Positions 7,970 to 17,194 are shown, counted from the first letter of the stretch. The stretch is DNA of 64,000 nt from Mycolicibacterium hippocampi (GCF_010723735.1 NZ_BLLB01000002.1:3906001-3970000); one strand, 5' to 3'. Notes: generated by a model not told the origin, from the letters alone. Numbers and translations: made by a program.

Positions 7970-8953
7970 CTATTGGTTCAGGGTGCTTTCGGGCGCGCGC
8001 CCATAGGTCTTGTAGTAGTCGGCCCGGAATCGGGCGAGGTTCCAGAAACCCCACCGACGGGCGACACCGGCCACGCTGTCCATCCCAGGGTCGGCCGCCT
8101 CGAGATCGCGGTGGACGTAGGTCAACCGCACCTTCTGGAGGTACTGGGTCGGTGAGCACTCCCGGTGCCTGGCGAACATCGTTTCCAGTGCACCTGTGGA
8201 GACACGCGCTGCGCCGGCGATGTCGGCCGGCGAGATGTCGTTGTGGACATTGTCGTCGATGAATGTGCTGGCACGGCAAAGCGCGTCGGGATTGTCGCCG
8301 TCTCCCACCGACCCCGGCGGCTCTACTGCCGTATGGGGGAACGCCGCGAGCATGCTGGCGGCCAGATACCGGGTGACGCCGCTGGAGACAAGGCTCTCCT
8401 GCGCGGCGAACGGGTTGCCCAGCAGACCATGGCGAATGTGGTCGATGACATCGACGAGATGTCGGTTGGCTGCCGCGGTCACCGGTGTGGAATCAGTCAG
8501 CGACACCGGCGCAGCATCCGGGTCACCGCCCGCGACCTCTGCCAGTACTCGCCGTGGAACGTTGATCAGGTGGTAGCGCGCGTGTCGACACCGCCCGAGC
8601 AGCGGACGTCCCGCGACGGTGCCGAAGGCAACGACCGCACCGGTTCCATGGCTGTGTGCCGGGCCCCGCGACGGGGTCTCCTCGAGCACACCCGAATGCA
8701 CTCTGCACAGCAAAATGTTCTCCGGTCCGGCCATTTCGTAGCTCATGTCGTAGCTGTACTCGGAGTCGTCGATGCTCAGCGCACCGACATCGCTGCGCCA
8801 CACCCGGGTCCGGGTCATGCCACCGGGAACCGACTTCTCGATGCGGATGGCCCCGAAAGCAGCGGCGATCTGCGCTTCGGCCTGGTCCAGGTCATCTGCG
8901 CTGATCAGGCATCTGCCGGCCGGCGGCTCAGGCATCTCCGGCATGAGTCTCAC
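7970..8953 (-). CDS. AraC-family transcriptional regulator
   Basis: A 327-residue activator-type regulator: an N-terminal ligand-binding region (residues about 20-200) and a C-terminal double helix-turn-helix. DISPADIAGAARVSTGALETMF and WGFWNLARFRADYYKTYGRAPE are the two HTH units, and the latter is the conserved AraC C-terminal signature. The start is GTG, with in-frame ATGs at 8944 and 8935. It lies upstream of the EamA exporter on the same strand with an 86-bp gap, so it may control that gene. The effector is unknown. Confidence 0.88.
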   Translation of the reverse strand: MRLMPEMPEPPAGRCLISADDLDQAEAQIAAAFGAIRIEKSVPGGMTRTRVWRSDVGALSIDDSEYSYDMSYEMAGPENILLCRVHSGVLEETPSRGPAHSHGTGAVVAFGTVAGRPLLGRCRHARYHLINVPRRVLAEVAGGDPDAAPVSLTDSTPVTAAANRHLVDVIDHIRHGLLGNPFAAQESLVSSGVTRYLAASMLAAFPHTAVEPPGSVGDGDNPDALCRASTFIDDNVHNDISPADIAGAARVSTGALETMFARHRECSPTQYLQKVRLTYVHRDLEAADPGMDSVAGVARRWGFWNLARFRADYYKTYGRAPESTLNQ

Positions 8954-9034
8954 CTACCTAGGACCTCTCAATGCGTTGCACTTGCCACTTTACGACCCTT
9001 CATGCCCGATGCTGGCAACTTCTGCGACACGGTC

Positions 9035-9526
9035 TCAGCGACCGGTGGTCCCATCGGTGAGTTCCCGCAGGATGTCCATGTGCCCGGCATGGCGGCCGGT
9101 CTCTTCGATCATGTGGGTGAGCGCCCACCGCATGGACGGTGGCTGACCGCTGCGCGTGGGCCGCGCACAGGGTTCGTCGAGATCTGAGTGACTGACGATG
9201 ACGTCGTTGGCTTCGGCCGTCACGCGTCGGTACTCCTCGATCAGCGAATCGACCGGCCTGTCGGCCGCAGCGTGGAAAGTCGCCGGCCAATCGCTGACTT
9301 GTTCTCCGAGGAATGTGAATCGTTCGACGTTGATCAGATGATTGACCAGACCGAGGAGGTTGGTGCCGGAAGGGACCCCCGGCTGGCGCACATCCGGCTC
9401 CGGCACGCCATCAACCTTGCGGATGACAGAATCCCGGAGGTAGTCCAGGAAACCCAGCAACACCTGTCGTTCCCCTCCGCCGGTTGCCGGTGGAGGTCTG
9501 TCGCTTCGTCGCCGCGGCGTAGCCAT
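9035..9526 (-). CDS. DinB/DUF664 family protein
   Basis: A 163-residue four-helix-bundle protein of the DUF664 mini-DinB type: LGLVNHLINVERFTFLGE, EANDVIVSHSDLDEP, and MRWALTHMIEETGRHAGHMDILRE. The three conserved His positions (in VNHL, LTHM, RHAGH) probably form the divalent-metal site seen in DinB-fold proteins, some of which are thiol-dependent transferases. No substrate can be inferred. It ends 12 nt before the neighbouring DNA that precedes the AraC start region and stands alone. Confidence 0.82.
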   Translation of the reverse strand: MATPRRRSDRPPPATGGGERQVLLGFLDYLRDSVIRKVDGVPEPDVRQPGVPSGTNLLGLVNHLINVERFTFLGEQVSDWPATFHAAADRPVDSLIEEYRRVTAEANDVIVSHSDLDEPCARPTRSGQPPSMRWALTHMIEETGRHAGHMDILRELTDGTTGR

Positions 9527-9564
9527 GCGATGACATTAGCGTCGACGTCGTCAACGCATCCTGC

Positions 9565-11382
9565 TCAGTTGGCGGCTTCGACGGTGATCTCGGAGATCTC
9601 CGTCCGACTCTGCCCGTCGAGGGTTCCCAACTTCGGAATCCACACCAGAACGTACGAGGTGGTGGTGCGGTCGTCGACGACGATCCGGTTCTCGCCGGGC
9701 TGGACCGGCGTCGCAGGTGACAACTCGGTTGTGTCGGAAAGACTTCCGGGATTCGACGAGTCCGCGGAGCGGATCTGCACGTCCGTCCCGGTGCTTTCCA
9801 GCTCAAAGGTCACAGCACCTATCTCGGTGGGCTCGGGCAACTGCAGAATCAGACCCACGCCCTCTTTGAAGACGGGAAAGGGTGTCGCGTCGACATAGGT
9901 GTCGCTGCGCCACGCCGTGCCGGCGTCGCCGTCGATGGCCAGTTCGGCTTCCGCCGGATTGTCCGGGGAACCACCGGGGGAGAAGACGGTCGCACTCACC
10001 GGGGTGACGATCGGGCCGGGACCGGATCGTCCTGACAACAACCCGAATCCGTCGGTCACCACTGCCGCCAGCGCGACCGCCACCACGGCGACGACGGCCA
10101 CGACCATGGCGGCGAGGCGCGCACGGCGCGGGGGTACGCGCGCTGCGTCGGCCGACGTGACTTCCATAGAGCGCGCCTTCGGACGGCGCGGGGCGCCGAC
10201 CGAATGGTTCTGGACGGACTCTCCGAGCAGGGTGTCGCCGTCGAACATGCCATGGACCTCGACGACATCACCGTCGGCGAGGCGCCCGGTGATCGACGTC
10301 CCGCGCAGTTCGACCGGCACTGTGGAGTCCAGCTGGCCGGTGGCTCCGTATTGCTCGACCTCGAAGGACCAAACCTCCTGGTCGTCGTCGGCTCCTGCCT
10401 GCTTCTTGCGCACGTTGCGCGCCGCACCGTAGACGGCCATCCTGGTCAGTCGCCTGGTGCGGGGCGGCGAATCCTTATCGAGATCGCGGGCGACGTCGAA
10501 CTCGGCAGTGTGCACCACCGTGTCGGACGGCTGATCCACCCCACCCGGCTCGCCGGCGAAAGCGCGCGCGAAGGCGCTGCAGGTGGGGTAGCGCTTGTCG
10601 GGATCCTTCGCCAGCGCCTTGTCCATCACGGCGTCCAGCCACGCCAGGTCGGGCCGGCGGGTCGACAGCTTCGGGGGCGGGGTTTTGAGGTGATTGCCGA
10701 CAACGACCACGCGGTTGGCGTGGGAGAACAGCGGCACGCCGGTGAGCAGGTGATATGCGGTAGCTGCCAGGGCGTACTGATCCACGCGGCCATCGATGGA
10801 ATTGCTGACCAGTTGTTCGGGGGCGGCGTAGTTGACGGTGCCGATCGCGACGTTGACGTCGGTGAGGCCGTTCACGTCGTCAGCCCCGCGGGCGATGCCG
10901 AAGTCGGTGAGCAGGATGCGCCGCCGGGCGCCGGCCGACGAGTTCGCGACCAGGATGTTTCCCGGCTTCACGTCGCGGTGAAGCAGGCGGCGTTCGTGTG
11001 CGAAGTCCAGGGCGTCGGCCACGGCCGTGACGATCTCCGAGACGCCTTCGTACGGCATTCCCGACGGGTAGCGCTCGGTCAGCAGTTGGCCGGCGTCGGT
11101 GCCCTCCACATAGTCCATGGAGATCCACAAGTGCCCGTCGAACTCGCCACGGTCATGGACGCCGACGATGTGCGGGTGAAACAGCGTCGCCGCCAGCTCC
11201 GCCTCGCGGACGAAGCGGGCAGGGAAGTCCCCGTCGCCGGTAGCGTCCAGCGACAGGATCTTCAGCGCGTCCAGTCGGGGAAGGCGGGGATGCCGAGCGA
11301 GGTAGACCTCGCCCATGCCGCCGGTGCCGAGCAGCCGCTGAATGGTGTAACCAGCGAAAATATCGCCGTCTTCATACGGCAT
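9565..11382 (-). CDS. Transmembrane Ser/Thr protein kinase with discoidin-like ectodomain
   Basis: A 605-residue PknB-type kinase. The catalytic domain spans about residues 11-275: GTGGMGEVYLA glycine loop, Lys41, HRDVKPGN at 135-142 with catalytic Asp137, DFG at 160-162 and APE at 187-189. Residues about 333-395 form a small beta-rich juxtamembrane segment (TGRLADGDVVEVHGMFDG). One membrane helix spans about 423-443. The extracellular part (about 455-605) resembles an F5/8 type C or galactose-binding-like fold (AELAIDGDAGTAWRSDTY, YVLVWIPKLG). It has no PASTA repeats. It probably senses an envelope or carbohydrate ligand (inference). Confidence 0.92.
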   Translation of the reverse strand: MPYEDGDIFAGYTIQRLLGTGGMGEVYLARHPRLPRLDALKILSLDATGDGDFPARFVREAELAATLFHPHIVGVHDRGEFDGHLWISMDYVEGTDAGQLLTERYPSGMPYEGVSEIVTAVADALDFAHERRLLHRDVKPGNILVANSSAGARRRILLTDFGIARGADDVNGLTDVNVAIGTVNYAAPEQLVSNSIDGRVDQYALAATAYHLLTGVPLFSHANRVVVVGNHLKTPPPKLSTRRPDLAWLDAVMDKALAKDPDKRYPTCSAFARAFAGEPGGVDQPSDTVVHTAEFDVARDLDKDSPPRTRRLTRMAVYGAARNVRKKQAGADDDQEVWSFEVEQYGATGQLDSTVPVELRGTSITGRLADGDVVEVHGMFDGDTLLGESVQNHSVGAPRRPKARSMEVTSADAARVPPRRARLAAMVVAVVAVVAVALAAVVTDGFGLLSGRSGPGPIVTPVSATVFSPGGSPDNPAEAELAIDGDAGTAWRSDTYVDATPFPVFKEGVGLILQLPEPTEIGAVTFELESTGTDVQIRSADSSNPGSLSDTTELSPATPVQPGENRIVVDDRTTTSYVLVWIPKLGTLDGQSRTEISEITVEAAN

Positions 11383-11645
11383 GAGTCAAAGCCTACAAAA
11401 GACCCGTGGTCGGACCGCTGCTGTCGTCGGGAGTCCCCGCGGCACTCCATCGCGCCGAAAGTCGACCGAAGGAGCTCCGGCGTGCTGATTCCGAAAACTG
11501 AGTGATCAAAAAATGAGTGATTCGGAAGCAGAGGAGGGCAGCCGACGGGTTCACACCAACACGCGGGGGTACGCATTGGGCGTCATCAGATGCGAACGCC
11601 GCAAACCGTCGGACCCGGAGTACCCCGTCAACGCAAGGAAAACAG

Positions 11646-12719
11646 ATGCCTGAAGCCAGCCGAGGAGACATCTCACACCGTGAGTTGCTACAGGAATTGT
11701 TGTGGGCCTACGGGCCCTGCGGTCAAGAAGAGTCCGTTCGTGAAATCTGCCGCCGCGAGCTGACACCGGTCGCCGACGAGGTTTGGACGGACCCAGCAGG
11801 CAACCTGGTGGCAATGCTGCGGGGCGGGGACGATGCGCCTGCAGTGCGGGTGATGGCGCACATGGACGAGTTGTCGATGATCGTCAAGCGGGTCGAGCCG
11901 GACGGTTCCCTACGTGTCGCGCCGCTGGGGACGATGTACCCGGGGAACTTCGGCCTGGGGCCGGTCGCCATCCTCGGTGACGAGCAGATGATGACAGGGG
12001 TCTTGGCGCTCGGCTCCGAGCACACGACCAAGGAGAGCATGCGCATCTGGGAGACGAAACCCGACCAGGGCGACAGGTCCTTGGATTGGATGCACGTCTA
12101 CGTGTTCACCGGCCGTACCACCGACGAGCTCAGCTCGGCAGGAATACATCCGGGCACCCGCATCTGCGTGGACCGCAGCAAGCGCACATTGGTTGACGTT
12201 GGCGACTACCGGGGCTGCTATTTCATGGACGACCGCGCGTCTGTCACCGCAGCACTTGAAGCAGCGAAGGTGCTGCGTCGACGCGGCCGGCAGCCCGCAG
12301 GAGACGTCTATTTCGTTTTCACGACGAGCGAGGAGGTCGGTGCGCTCGGCGGAGGTTACGCGAGCCGGACGCTGCCGGGGGACCTCACCCTGGCACTCGA
12401 GGTAGGCCCCACGGAAGCGGAGTACACGACCACCGTGTCGGGCGGCCCCATCGTCGCCTACAGCGATGCGCTGGCTCTCTACGACAAGGAGGTCAGTGAC
12501 CGATTGATGGCTTGCGCCACCGAACTCGGCCTCACGCCACAGGCGGCGGTACTGGGCGCGTTCGAGTCCGACGCGTCACACGCGATGGCAATCGGGTCGT
12601 CACCGCGAACAGCACTGTTGTGCTTACCGACTTTGAGCACTCATGGCTACGAAGTCATCGCCGCTTCAGCGATTTCGTCCATGACTGCGGTGCTGGTTGA
12701 ATTCCTCCTACACCGTTGA
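11646..12719 (+). CDS. M42-family metallo-aminopeptidase/endoglucanase-like protein
   Basis: A 357-residue peptidase of the M42 (glutamyl aminopeptidase/deblocking) family. Metal-ligand motifs are in order: AHMDEL, MDDRASV, TSEEVGALGG, the ALEVGPTEAEY segment and, near the end, LSTHGYE. The third position usually carries Asp but here is Glu/Thr in EVGPTE, a mild variation. The ATG at 11646 has an AAGGA Shine-Dalgarno 7 nt upstream. Family members are tetrahedral dodecameric cytosolic aminopeptidases. It stands alone between the kinase and the TetR gene. Confidence 0.85.
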   Translation: MPEASRGDISHRELLQELLWAYGPCGQEESVREICRRELTPVADEVWTDPAGNLVAMLRGGDDAPAVRVMAHMDELSMIVKRVEPDGSLRVAPLGTMYPGNFGLGPVAILGDEQMMTGVLALGSEHTTKESMRIWETKPDQGDRSLDWMHVYVFTGRTTDELSSAGIHPGTRICVDRSKRTLVDVGDYRGCYFMDDRASVTAALEAAKVLRRRGRQPAGDVYFVFTTSEEVGALGGGYASRTLPGDLTLALEVGPTEAEYTTTVSGGPIVAYSDALALYDKEVSDRLMACATELGLTPQAAVLGAFESDASHAMAIGSSPRTALLCLPTLSTHGYEVIAASAISSMTAVLVEFLLHR

Positions 12720-12898
12720 CCGCCGCGGCGCCAAAGGTGTCAGCTGAACTGTGCGCCAATTACGTTCCTGTGCAGCGTCTCTCGTCATCGTCAAGCCACG
12801 GCCACGGGAAATCCGGCTCCAAGAGAGTCGGGCTTCTGAGCTCCGACCAAAAGTGGCGGCGTCGATGCAGCCTCCGCGACGGCGGCAACGGCATGGGC

Positions 12899-13507
12899 TC
12901 AGGGTGGGCGCAGGGCGTCCAGGACGAGGCTGAGTAGGCGGTCGGTCTGGGTGGTGTCGGCATGGGCGGGCATCAGCGCCCCGCTGACCAGAAGGATCAC
13001 GTCTGTGGCCGGCACGTCGGCGCGGAGGGAGCCGTCGTCGATCCCGGCATCCAGGATCGGAGAGATTGCGGCCGCCATCCGTTCGCGCGCACCTTGGATG
13101 TCGCGCGTTCCGGCGTCCTCCAACGGCGTGATGCGGAGGGCGTCGAGCATGCCGTGCTTGGTCGTTACGAGCCTGGCGAAGTGGTTCAGCCATTCTTTGA
13201 GCGCCTGCTTTGGCGGCAGCCTCTCCAGCAGCGTGCCGGCCTGGCCGAGCAGGTCTTCGACCTGGGCGTCGTATGCGGCCAAAACGAGCTTTTCGCGGGT
13301 GGGAAAGTGGCGGTAGAGGGTGCCGATACCGACGCCGGCCTGGCGGGCCACGGCTTCGAGGGAGAAGGAGTCGCCTCCGTCGGCCAAGGCCGCGCGGGCG
13401 GCGTCGAGGAGTGCCTCTCGGTTGCGTTCAGCGTCCGCTCGGCGGCGTCGCGGCGACCGCGCCGATGTGGAGGCGGACGTCGTCGGAGGTTGCTGACCAT
13501 CATCCAT
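12899..13507 (-). CDS. TetR-family repressor, divergent from aldo-keto reductase
   Basis: A 202-residue TetR regulator. The HTH is FSLEAVARQAGVGIGTLYRHFPTREKL (opening and end of the motif); the C-terminal part (WLNHFARLVTTKHGML, LLVSGALMPAHAD) matches the SBP_TetR-type ligand domain often paired with oxidoreductases. It is divergent from the aldo-keto reductase gene, and two palindromes between the genes (13510-13523, 13545-13558) are probable operators, the first only 2 nt from its start codon, which implies autorepression. Confidence 0.88.
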   Translation of the reverse strand: MDDGQQPPTTSASTSARSPRRRRADAERNREALLDAARAALADGGDSFSLEAVARQAGVGIGTLYRHFPTREKLVLAAYDAQVEDLLGQAGTLLERLPPKQALKEWLNHFARLVTTKHGMLDALRITPLEDAGTRDIQGARERMAAAISPILDAGIDDGSLRADVPATDVILLVSGALMPAHADTTQTDRLLSLVLDALRPP

Positions 13508-13509
13508 AG

Positions 13510-13558
13510 CGGAGGCCCCTCCGGTTGTGACATCATGGCGTTAACGGAGGCTTCTCCG
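13510..13558. promoter_or_regulatory. Two palindromic TetR operators
   Basis: CGGAGG-cc-CCTCCG at 13510-13523 and CGGAG-gctt-CTCCG at 13545-13558 are related palindromes, 35 bp between centres, filling the 88-bp gap between the divergent TetR and aldo-keto reductase genes. The arms and spacing suggest that one site controls each direction. Binding is inferred. Confidence 0.65.
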
Positions 13559-13595
13559 GTTTGAGTGCCATGATCTCACGAGCAGGAGCGGCCAA

Positions 13596-14540
13596 GTGCC
13601 CGACATCACCCCACACGACTTCACCCCGCCGGCGCGCCCGGGCGGCTCCTGGACCCTGGCGGAATTCGAGGTTGCGCGCGTCGGATACGGAACCATGCAG
13701 CTGCCACGTGTGACCGACCCTGATGTAGCCCGCCAGATACTGCGTCGAGCCTACGAGTTGGGCGTGAACCACTTCGACACCGCGCATTTCTACGGCGGCG
13801 GCATCGCGAACCGCTACCTCGCCGACACCGTGGGATGCCAGCCTGACGTAGTGGTCGTCACCAAGGTCGGCGCGCGCCCGGCCCGCCGCGGTCCGATGCC
13901 GCTCATGCCCGCTCAGCGGCCCGAGCAGCTGCGTATGCAGGTGCACGACAACCTCCGGAGCCTCAGAGCAGAGCGCCTGGACGTGGTCAACATGCGTCGG
14001 ATCCCACCCGGGTCGTTCCCTCTGTCACCGAATCAGAGGGTGAAGTTCGACGACCAGATGGCCGAAATGGTCGCCCTGCGCGCCGAGGGCCTGGTTGGGC
14101 AAATCGGCTTGAGCACCGTCAGCGCTGCCGAGTTACGCACCGCATTACCCACCGGGATCGCATGCGTGCAGAACCAATACAGCCTGACTTCCCGCAAGCA
14201 GACCCCCGTCTTGAAATTGGCCCGGGCGGGGGGCATCGCCTGGGTTCCGTACTTCCCGCTGGGCGGCGCCATGCCCGGGTCGGCGAAGGCCACCCACGAG
14301 CCCGTCGTACGGCAGATCGGGCAGGAGGTAGGTGCCACCCCCGCCCAGGTGGGTCTTTCCTGGCTGCTGCACCACGCGCCGAACGCGCTGCTCATCCCCG
14401 GCACGAGCTCGATCTCGCACCTGGAGCAAAACGTCGCCGCAGGCTCCGTCGCACTCAACGGTGATCAGATGGCCCGCCTGGACGCAATCAGCCCTGCCGC
14501 CGGGGTGCGCGGGTTCCTCAACCGCCTGCGCCGACCATGA
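13596..14540 (+). CDS. Aldo/keto reductase
   Basis: A 314-residue NADP-dependent oxidoreductase with the TIM-barrel aldo-keto reductase fold. FDTAHFYGG supplies the conserved Asp and Tyr, VVTKVGA the Lys, and NALLIPGTSSISHLEQN the cofactor-phosphate loop. At the position of the usual active-site His the sequence reads LDVVNMRRIPP, so the His of the catalytic tetrad is replaced, as in some actinobacterial subgroups. The GTG start has AGGAG 9 nt upstream. It is controlled probably by the divergent TetR via the operators between them. Confidence 0.88.
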   Translation: MPDITPHDFTPPARPGGSWTLAEFEVARVGYGTMQLPRVTDPDVARQILRRAYELGVNHFDTAHFYGGGIANRYLADTVGCQPDVVVVTKVGARPARRGPMPLMPAQRPEQLRMQVHDNLRSLRAERLDVVNMRRIPPGSFPLSPNQRVKFDDQMAEMVALRAEGLVGQIGLSTVSAAELRTALPTGIACVQNQYSLTSRKQTPVLKLARAGGIAWVPYFPLGGAMPGSAKATHEPVVRQIGQEVGATPAQVGLSWLLHHAPNALLIPGTSSISHLEQNVAAGSVALNGDQMARLDAISPAAGVRGFLNRLRRP

Positions 14541-14580
14541 AAAGGCTGCGGGCAGCCGGTCGGTTCAGATCTCCCGACAG

Positions 14581-14610
14581 GTGTATCACTATTTGCTTAG
14601 GTGGTACACT
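14581..14610 (+). promoter_or_regulatory. VapBC-1 promoter/operator
   Basis: Near-perfect inverted repeat GTGTATCAC (14581-14589) and GTGGTACAC (14601-14609), 8 of 9 positions paired, overlapping the -10 box TACACT (14605-14610). The antitoxin GTG follows 7 nt later, so the mRNA is predicted leaderless and repressed by the VapBC complex. Confidence 0.65.
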
Positions 14611-14617
14611 CGCGGCT

Positions 14618-14881
14618 GTGCCCACAGCGCGTCCCCGCTATCAGGTGACTGAAACGCCCGAGGTTGCCCGCGCCTTGGACCGAGCCGCCACACGCTGGCC
14701 CGGCGAGCCTCGCTCGAAGTTGCTTGTGCGGTTGGTCGAGGCGGGAGCCCACCTCCTGGAGAATGCTGAGCAGGCCGAGAGCCTGACCCACCGCACCGCG
14801 GTGCTAGCCAGCGCCGGGCGATACGCCGAGGCATTCAGCCCTGACTATCTGACCGACCTGAGGGCGGACTGGCCCGCGTGA
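14618..14881 (+). CDS. vapB: VapB-type antitoxin
   Basis: An 87-residue protein beginning VPTARPRYQVTETPEVARALDRAA, followed by a helical segment PRSKLLVRLVEAG. It fits the antitoxins that precede PIN toxins in mycobacteria, where an N-terminal DNA-binding part is followed by a toxin-wrapping tail. The GTG at 14618 is 7 nt after the -10 box; earlier in-frame codons are in the promoter. Its stop overlaps the toxin start by 4 nt (GTGA), giving translational coupling. Confidence 0.8.
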   Translation: MPTARPRYQVTETPEVARALDRAATRWPGEPRSKLLVRLVEAGAHLLENAEQAESLTHRTAVLASAGRYAEAFSPDYLTDLRADWPA

Positions 14882-15261
14882 TCGCGCTGGACGCGAGCGT
14901 TCTCATCGCGCATTTGAATCCTGCCGATCCGCATCATGAGGCGGCCACCGATATCCTCCTGGCCGGCACGCCGGGAGAGATGCTGGCACACACGATCACT
15001 CTGGCGGAAGTACTGGTCGGCGGCGTTCGGATAGGACAGGGTGTGTCGATGCGTGACGACCTTCGCGCCGCGGGCATCGCTGTGGCACCACACGACGACG
15101 AAGAACCGCTCCGGCTCGCCGAACTCCGCGCCAGCAGCGGGCTGAAATTGCCGGACTGTTGCGTCCTCGACGTCGCGATTCGACATCAGGCAAGCCTTGC
15201 AACCTTTGACAAGGCTCTCGCCGCAGTAGCTGCAAAACGGGGTGTGCCTACCCGATCGTGA
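14878..15261 (+). CDS. vapC: VapC-type PIN-domain ribonuclease toxin
   Basis: A 127-residue PIN-domain toxin. The acidic catalytic residues are in IALDASVLIAHL (Asp5), TLAEVLVGG (Glu) and KLPDCCVLDVAIR (Asp), the expected quartet layout; LATFDKAL closes the fold. VapC proteins cleave tRNA or rRNA at defined sites; the target here cannot be predicted. It starts at GTG overlapping the antitoxin stop, the standard VapBC arrangement. Confidence 0.9.
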   Translation: MIALDASVLIAHLNPADPHHEAATDILLAGTPGEMLAHTITLAEVLVGGVRIGQGVSMRDDLRAAGIAVAPHDDEEPLRLAELRASSGLKLPDCCVLDVAIRHQASLATFDKALAAVAAKRGVPTRS

Positions 15262-15324
15262 GAGTGCGCGAGGTGTCACCGGCCACGTCGATCGCGGACC
15301 GTGAAACTCGCGGATTGGTCGTGG

Positions 15325-16134
15325 TCATCCGTTGTCCCGCCAGGTGATCACGTGCTTGAGAGACGTGAGGTCGTATCCGTCGTCAGCGGTGAGTTCGGTC
15401 TGGAACAGCGTGACACCTACCTCGCGGAAGGCATCGGCGCTGTCCGCGTTCTCCCACAACGTCGAGCGTTCGATATCAGCGCCGTTGCGGCCGAACGTCG
15501 CTGCCAGCTCGTCGACGCGGTCGCTGGATCTGCGGAACGCGTCGAGTTCCTGAAATGCGTGCCAGATGTCGGCGTGCCGGGCAATAGCGGGCAGCGAGCG
15601 TTTGGGCCCCGTGCCGCCGATGAGGATCGGCAGCTTGCGCACGGGCGGCGGAATCAGTGCGGCGAGCCGTTTCTCGATGCGGATCAGGCTCTCGTCGAAC
15701 AGATCGAAGCGGGAGCCGAAGGTACCGAAGTCGTAACCGTAAGTTGTGTAGTCTTTTTCGTACCATCCGGCGCCGAGGCCCAAGATGAGCCGGCCGCCGC
15801 TGATGTGGTCGACGGTGCGTGCCATGTCGGCGAGCAGGTCCGCGTTGCGGTACCCGACACCGGTCACGAGGAGCCCGATCTCGGCGTGTGAGGTGATCTC
15901 ACCCCACGACGCGAGCGCAGTCCAGCCTTCGAAGTTGGCGACGTCGGGCTGCTCGTCGAACATGACGGGCTTGCCGTCGACGATGGCCTTCATCGCCGGG
16001 CGGTGGAAGTGGTCGTAGCCGAAAATGACGTCGACGCCGAGGTCGTCTGCGGCCAGCACGGCGTCGCGCCACGTGCGGTAGTCGGGTGTGCCGCCTGGTT
16101 GGATCTGCACGGCGACGCGAACGGGACGGGACAT
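15325..16134 (-). CDS. LLM-class F420-dependent oxidoreductase
   Basis: A 269-residue luciferase-like monooxygenase-fold protein, of the type that in mycobacteria uses coenzyme F420. Family marks: VAVQIQPGGTPDYRTW start, DVIFGYDHFHRP, the HISGGRLILGLGAGWYEKDY signature and PILIGGTGPKRSLP. It converges with the VapBC genes. No adjacent gene suggests a substrate. The assignment to F420 rather than FMN is by family, not by a diagnostic residue. Confidence 0.87.
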   Translation of the reverse strand: MSRPVRVAVQIQPGGTPDYRTWRDAVLAADDLGVDVIFGYDHFHRPAMKAIVDGKPVMFDEQPDVANFEGWTALASWGEITSHAEIGLLVTGVGYRNADLLADMARTVDHISGGRLILGLGAGWYEKDYTTYGYDFGTFGSRFDLFDESLIRIEKRLAALIPPPVRKLPILIGGTGPKRSLPAIARHADIWHAFQELDAFRRSSDRVDELAATFGRNGADIERSTLWENADSADAFREVGVTLFQTELTADDGYDLTSLKHVITWRDNG

Positions 16135-16350
16135 GAATGCTCCTGGGACGGGGGAAAAGACGACTCCTGAGCCAAGTTCATCGGCAGAGAGTTTTATTCC
16201 GGATCGGCTCGGACCACTGCCGGCGGCGCCGTCTCGCCAGCGTTCGGCCAGAGCAGCGCACGGGGCCCTGGATGGCGCAGGTATGGATGACGTGAGGGCT
16301 GGCGCATGTTAGAACCGCCTTAGACGGTGCAGCAATATCCGGGAGGTCTC

Positions 16351-17194
16351 ATGGCCCGTCTAAACAACGACGTGCATCGATTTGAAGCCCACACAAGTGA
16401 CGCCGACCTCGACGATCTGCGGGCGCGACTGACCGCCGCACGGCTACCGGAAGCCGAGACGGTCTATCAGGCCGCGCCTGACCCGCGCCGATGGGATCAA
16501 GGCGTACCTCTCGCCGATCTCATCGAGGTCGTGAATTACTGGCGGACCGGCTACGACTGGCGGTCGTTCGAGGAACGCCTCAATCGGATCGGCCAGTTCC
16601 GCACGGCCATTGATGATTTGAGAATCCACTTCCTGCACCGCCGGTCCGCGCGTACGGACGCCACTCCTCTGATCTTGACGCACGGCTGGCCAGGCAGCAT
16701 TGCCGAGTTTATCGATGTGGTCGACGAACTGGCAGATCCAAGTGATGCGGAAGCGCCGGCGTTCCACGTCGTGGTTCCGTCGCTGGCAGGCTTCGGTTTC
16801 AGCGACAAGCCGATCACCACTGCAAGTTCGCCGAGTGGACAGATACCGAAGACACTCCGTTCGAGACGGTTTCCAGAGACCCCGCATTCTTGACAATGTG
16901 ACCCTGTATTGGTTGACGCGCAGCGACGCTTCGGCGGCCCGCATCTACTACGAAAGCCACGGCGGCATCAACGCGTACGACCCTGAACTTCTGGTCGACG
17001 TACCGGCAGCAATCAGCGTCTATCCTCGCGACATCGAGAAGTGTCCGCGCCTGTGGGCGCAGGCGCGGTACCGACAAATCGTGCGATGGCGCTCACCCGA
17101 AACCGGTGGACATTTCCCGTCGCTCGAAGTCCCCGAGTACTTCGTCGAGGATCTGCAAGAAGGCCTCGCTGCAGTCCTGGCTGCCAATCGGTGA
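16351..17194 (+). pseudogene. Degraded epoxide hydrolase
   Basis: Remains of an EPHX1-type epoxide hydrolase. The first part (from ATG 16351) keeps the EHN domain and the HGWPGS oxyanion motif up to GFGFSDKP. The frame then changes at about 16820 to a stretch starting KFAEWTDTEDTP, and again at about 16890 to LDNVTLYWLT and a normal C-terminus ending at 17194. Three reading frames are thus needed. Compared with the usual 380-390 residues, roughly 100-120 are gone, including the nucleophile elbow that carries the catalytic Asp. A functional hydrolase is not possible. Confidence 0.85.

Noticed and set aside
11383..11645. Coding extension of the M42 peptidase upstream of 11646
   Set aside because: The frame is open, but residues are basic and unconserved, and the ATG at 11646 has a good Shine-Dalgarno and begins the family sequence.
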